64,000 nucleotides of DNA from contig JBAGRP010000001.1 of the NCBI GenBank assembly GCA_036924855.1, positions 5,320,001 through 5,384,000 on the forward strand, given 5' to 3'. Below the pieces are notes generated by a model that had not been told where the DNA came from, did not search any database, and was given only the letters and a program-made list of their open reading frames with translations. Below, in pieces: positions 60,877 to 64,000 of the stretch (its first letter is position 1; every line of letters starts with the position of its first letter). Source of the DNA: Nitrobacteraceae bacterium AZCC 2146. GTDB lineage: Bacteria; Pseudomonadota; Alphaproteobacteria; Rhizobiales; Xanthobacteraceae. The position numbers and the translations under genes were made by a program.

Positions 60877-61494
60877 TCAGAGGAAGAATTTGATCGCAAG
60901 GCCTATCAGCGCAATGAGCAGGCTCACGCCGCCGTATACTCCGCGCCACTTCGTAAAGTGCTCTTCAATGCGCTTCGGCAGCGACGGCTTGGGCTTGGCT
61001 TCCTCTATAGGGATCAATGCCAAGTGCGCTGCCTTGAGACGGATGACTTCGACGTTCGCCCGGCTGTGCGTGCCCGTGGAGTTGTATACCGGGGCGCTTG
61101 AGGGATCGCCGCGCCCGCGCAAAGCCGCATCCGTCGTAACAGCGTTCTGCATGACCCGCGCGATATACCCGTTGAGACTAGTCTCCAAGGCGTTCAACGC
61201 AGACAACTTCAGCTTTGGCGGATAGTCCGCGCACTCGTTTTTCCATTGGCGAAACCCCTTGTGCACTTGATCAACGAGGTGCTTGCCGACCGACGACCAG
61301 TAAATGTCCTGTATCTGGCCTTGGAACATGATGCCGCCGACGGTGATCCGCCCGCCGTAGAAATCTTCCACGTCAACGTGGTGGTTCTCAATGTTGATGC
61401 AATGCCACTTAAAGAACCAATCGTTTGCCATGCGGATAGCATCCTGGCCAAGTTCATGGACCAAAGAGATCTCAAATGGCGTTGTCTCGTTCAT
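60877..61494 (-). CDS. hypothetical protein with C-terminal membrane anchor, accessory island
   Basis: A 205-residue protein: polar, aromatic N-terminal 100 residues (ANDWFFKWHCINIENHHVDVEDFYGGRITVGG), a middle part with NGYIARVMQNAVTTDAALRGRG, and one C-terminal hydrophobic helix (GVYGGVSLLIALIGLAIKFFL), so tail-anchored with most of it in the cytoplasm. Codon use is less GC-biased than in the flanks, suggesting transfer. Its ATG follows the stop of the IS-split gene with no spacer (TAAATG), so the two form an operon. I recognise no family. Confidence 0.65.
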   Translation of the reverse strand: MNETTPFEISLVHELGQDAIRMANDWFFKWHCINIENHHVDVEDFYGGRITVGGIMFQGQIQDIYWSSVGKHLVDQVHKGFRQWKNECADYPPKLKLSALNALETSLNGYIARVMQNAVTTDAALRGRGDPSSAPVYNSTGTHSRANVEVIRLKAAHLALIPIEEAKPKPSLPKRIEEHFTKWRGVYGGVSLLIALIGLAIKFFL

Positions 61495-61804
61495 TTACGA
61501 GACACCGAGAAGAGCAAGAATGTGCTCCCACGCAATCTTAGCGGCAGTGCCGATACCGCTGGTCATGAACGCAGACGCTAGATAAAGCAGAGCTGCTCCC
61601 ACTACTGCAACGATGGCCTTGACCCGCACCCTCACCGCTTGCAGCAAACGACGCGCTGCCGAGATTTCAGCGATCTTCTGCTCTTTGTCCTCTGGGTCGG
61701 GGTAATCGTTCGTCTCTTGCAGGAGCTTCTCTAGCGTCTCAAGGGCCTGCTTCGCCTCCGCATATTTGGGAGAATTGTGGTCCAAACGTACGACACGGTC
61801 GCTA
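61495..61804 (-). pseudogene. C-terminal part of a hypothetical membrane-anchored protein, split by IS630
   Basis: Reading SDRVVRLDHNSPKYAEAKQALETLEKLLQETNDYPDPEDKEQKIAEISAARRLLQAVRVRVKAIVAVVGAALLYLASAFMTSG..HILALLGVS, it is a predicted coiled-coil followed by a membrane helix. At the IS edge the frame continues exactly into the fragment at 62849-63314 if the element and one TA are removed. It lost its own start. Confidence 0.75.
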
Positions 61805-61817
61805 GAGCAGATTCCTC

Positions 61818-62417
61818 TTAATCCAAGCCGTATCCGGCGTGAGCGAAGAAGTTTATGCATTCGTCAGGTTTGAACTGTTGCAACGCATTGGCGGCGGCTC
61901 GCTCGAGAGCGTCGAGGGTTCGCGCGGCGGACTTGCGCACATGTGCCTTGAGCTTGGCGAAGGCATTTTCGATCGGATTGAGGTCGGGACTGTAGGGCGG
62001 CAGATAGTGGAGTTCGGCGCTGCAGGCTTCAATGGCTTGCCTGACGCCCGCGACCTTGTGAGCGGCCAGATTGTCCATAATGACGATATCGCCTGAGCGC
62101 TGGGGACCAACATCTGCTCGACCCAGGCCAAGAAGCACTCTCCGTCCATCGGACCATCGAGAAGCATCGGCGCAACGAAGCCCGCAAGCGTGAGACCGCC
62201 GACAAAGGTGACTGTCTTCCAATGACCGTGCGGAATTGCGGCGCGGCAACGCTCGCCTTTGGGCGCCCAGCCACGAAGGCGCGCCATCTTCGTCGAAAGG
62301 CCGCTCTCATCGATGAAGATCAGGCGTTCGGGGTCAAGATCGTCTTGGCCATCGAACCAAATCTCGCGCGCGGCCTTTACATCCGCGCGCTCTTGCTCGC
62401 TGGCGTGGGCGGTCTTT
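61818..62417 (-). pseudogene. IS630 transposase DDE domain (orfB), frameshifted
   Basis: After the A7 slip site the frame reads [50 protein letters not shown] (first catalytic Asp in FIDES) up to WVEQMLVP. A one-base loss near 62093-62106 then shifts to the frame encoding [14 protein letters not shown] (second Asp) and [21 protein letters not shown] (third residue, Glu). Without correction the catalytic triad cannot be made in one chain, so the copy is probably inactive. Confidence 0.8.
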
Positions 62418-62760
62418 TTTTATGCGTCTGGCCGTGCCGATCGAGAAACTTCCACACAGCGGTCCTCACAACGGTCACGCCGCGTTCCTCCCGCAACCGC
62501 TCGACCATCTCGTCAAGCGTTGTGTCGGGCGCCTCGGCAAGCGCGCGCAGAATGAAATCCGCATGCCCATCAAGCACGGACCCCTTCGGCTTGCCCTGTT
62601 TGGCAGGGCGAACTTCCCCCGTTGCCCGCTTCAGCCGCGCCCATGTCCCGGCCGTCGCAATCCCGATCGCAAAGCGCTCCGCCGCCTGACGCGTCGATAC
62701 CCCGCCTTCGATCGCCGAAACTACCCGCTCGCGTAAATCCATGCTGTACGGCTTGCCCAT
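62377..62760 (-). CDS. IS630 transposase N-terminal DNA-binding part (orfA)
   Basis: A 127-residue product: MGKPYSMDLRERVVSAIEGGVSTRQAAERFAIGIATAGTW (first helix-turn-helix) and LDEMVERLREERGVTVVRTAVWKFLDRHG (second). It contains A7 (T7 at 62415-62421 on the plus strand) before its end, a classic site for -1 programmed frameshifting into orfB. ATG 62760 begins the family. Confidence 0.88.
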   Translation of the reverse strand: MGKPYSMDLRERVVSAIEGGVSTRQAAERFAIGIATAGTWARLKRATGEVRPAKQGKPKGSVLDGHADFILRALAEAPDTTLDEMVERLREERGVTVVRTAVWKFLDRHGQTHKKRPPTPASKSARM

Positions 62761-62848
62761 CCCATCCTCCCGACTCAGTCGCAAAGATGGAATCAGCATT
62801 CCCACCTCTAGAGAATCCCCTCCGACTCACTTTTTGGGGAATGTGCTC

Positions 62849-63314
62849 TAGCGGGCACTTCCGCCTCGCTCGCTTCTGAAAGTCGCTCTTCTAGGAATCG
62901 GCGCAGGTCCCGCGCCATTGGACGAAATACCTGATCGGTGAATTCACTGATCTGAGCATCAAGGTCGTTCCCCGATCCCATGTAGTTGCGGCTGAAATCG
63001 AATGCGTCGAGCGTCTCTTCGGCTATTCGCCGGAATAGTTGAAGCTGCATGCCCAGTCGCGCCTCGCGGCCTTTGGGCCAGCGCAGCTCGCCGCTTCCGG
63101 CCATACTCTGAATGGAGGCCTCCCGCTCCGTCTGCCAAGTCTCAAAATCCAGATCGGTTTCGAGCGATCGGATGAGCCCGCCCACTGCGGGTGTCTCGTC
63201 GATCTGCTCAAACCAGTTCGCGAGGTGGTCCTTTAGAAAGCTCTCAGATGATCGCAAGACCTCGTCCGTCAGGTCATCATAGACGACCCGAAAATTCACA
63301 AAATTCCTGTTCAT
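62849..63314 (-). pseudogene. N-terminal part of the IS-split hypothetical protein
   Basis: The 155-residue native part runs MNRNFVNFRVVYDDLTDEVLRSSESFLKDHLANWFEQIDE..GGLIRSLETDLDFETWQ..RLGMQLQLFRRIAEETLDAFDFSRNYMGSG..FRPMARDLRRFLEERLSEASEAEVPA and then runs into IS sequence, stopping at 62808. Joined to 61495-61802 it gives about 256 residues: a helical, acidic N-terminal domain, a coiled-coil and one C-proximal membrane helix. Family not recognised. Confidence 0.78.
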
Positions 63315-63602
63315 GCGCTATCCGTCCTTAGCGAGCGACTCGGTACAGTGCCAACCGGGACACTGCCAGTGATTGCAAGTGAGGTATAGTTTCCGTATAC
63401 GGATATGCGCGGCGAGGACGCTCAAACAATGCGACGGCTTATTCCAACCACCTATTTCCGCACGTGATTCTATGAATCGAATAAACGAGCGCCACAGGTC
63501 ATCCCATCAACGCCTTCCTCTGCTGCCAAGACGTGGATGCCCGGCATAAGGCCGGAGCCGGGCATGGCGGAGAAATATGCAATGTGCAGGTGAGACTGGG
63601 GC

Positions 63603-64000
63603 TTAAGCCACGCCGGCGCGCAGCAGATCGTGCAGATGCACGATGCCGACCGGCTTCCTGGTGTCGGTGACGAGCAGTGCGGTGATCTTCGACGAATTCA
63701 GAATCTCCAGTGCCTCGCCGGCGAGCAGATCGCGGCTGATGGTCTTGGGATTTTTGGTCATCACCTCGTCGACCGACACGGTCATCAGGTCCGGCCGCAT
63801 GTGGCGACGCAGATCGCCGTCGGTGACGATGCCGACCACATGGCCATTGCTGTCGATGATGCCGACGCAGCCAAAGCCCTTCGAGGACATTTCCACCAGC
63901 GCGTCGGACATTTTGGTGCCGAGCGGTTTGAGCGGCACGGCGTCGCCCGCGTGCATCAGGTCGCGGGTGTATTTCAGCATCGCGCCGAGCTTGCCGCCGG
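63603..64000 (-). CDS. kdsD: arabinose-5-phosphate isomerase KdsD/KpsF, C-terminal part (cut by window end)
   Basis: The visible 132 or so C-terminal residues are the tandem CBS domains of KdsD/GutQ-type isomerases: KYTRDLMHAGDAVPLKPLGTKMSDALVEMSSKGFGCVGIIDSNGHVVGIVTDGDLRRHM and VDEVMTKNPKTISRDLLAGEALEILNSSKITALLVTD.KPVGIVHLHDLLRAGVA. The upstream GGKLGA linker at the window edge fits the join to the SIS domain. The enzyme makes D-arabinose-5-phosphate, the Kdo precursor for lipopolysaccharide. The start lies beyond 64000. Confidence 0.92.
   Translation of the reverse strand, partial: GGKLGAMLKYTRDLMHAGDAVPLKPLGTKMSDALVEMSSKGFGCVGIIDSNGHVVGIVTDGDLRRHMRPDLMTVSVDEVMTKNPKTISRDLLAGEALEILNSSKITALLVTDTRKPVGIVHLHDLLRAGVA

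Larger units (their letters stand above)
61805..62848 (-). mobile_element. IS630-family insertion sequence, complete, with TA target duplication
   Basis: 1044 bases bounded by imperfect terminal inverted repeats GAGCAGATTCCTC (61805) and the complement of GAGCACATTCCCC (ending 62848), flanked on both sides by TA (61803-61804 and 62849-62850), the standard IS630/Tc1 target duplication. It carries an orfA/orfB transposase pair on the minus strand. It interrupts a hypothetical gene whose two halves rejoin in frame. Confidence 0.92.

Overview
The window looks like a chromosomal segment of a GC-rich alphaproteobacterium of the Bradyrhizobium/Rhodopseudomonas group (Nitrobacteraceae). This rests on codon use, two families of palindromic REP-like repeats of the kind seen in that group, an EcfG-type general-stress promoter, rhizobial-style glxBCD/glnT and homospermidine/ornithine decarboxylase loci, and many small families typical of that group (DUF992, DUF6894, DUF3775, DUF1269, DUF2147). 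The species assignment is an inference. No plasmid, phage or CRISPR locus is visible.

Layout. 1-7400: housekeeping and metabolic genes (ogt methyltransferase, GST, FAH-family hydrolase, MBL-fold hydrolase, two SDRs, CvpA, a SAM methyltransferase). 7680-7756: initiator tRNA. 7783-19000: a patchwork of envelope, efflux and stress genes (RND pump with its adaptor, HdeD, DUF992, Bax-inhibitor-1, DUF1269) mixed with clearly decayed transporters. These are a truncated HlyD adaptor next to the tRNA, an AI-2E carrier and an arginine/ornithine-type APC permease that both lost their middles, and a second APC remnant with an in-frame stop. 19061-21808: a NarX-like histidine kinase and two paralogous NarL-type response regulators.

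22045-28200 is a nitrogen locus: GlxA-like AraC regulator, XRE-cupin regulator, then glxB-glxC-glxD (split glutamate-synthase-like enzyme, or N-methylglutamate synthase) and a type III glutamine synthetase. 28436-33226 holds DUF3095, DUF2147, GNAT, MFS, Fe-type superoxide dismutase behind an EcfG promoter, and crcB. 33248-38159 is a probable Zur regulon: a perfect Zur box, a His-rich miniprotein, znuC-znuB-znuA, a COG0523 metallochaperone GTPase and a WD40 protein. 38195-44649 is a probable allantoin/hydantoin uptake and hydrolysis operon (ABC transporter, PuuE-type allantoinase, racemase) with a divergent GntR regulator and three TGTGCACA sites. 44788-49019: MgtC, an amidase/TetR pair with twin operators, and an acetoacetate decarboxylase family enzyme.

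49157-53480 is a polyamine block: homospermidine synthase, RidA, GNAT and ornithine decarboxylase behind a long untranslated leader that is probably the speF RNA. 54050-60650: M3 peptidase, DUF1007 plus NicO nickel/cobalt exporter (with a REP element translated into its N-terminus), ferrochelatase, and an SPFH/NfeD pair. 60877-63314 is a small accessory island: a two-gene membrane-protein module of unknown function whose first gene is split by a complete IS630-family element with a TA target duplication. The window ends inside a KdsD-type arabinose-5-phosphate isomerase gene.
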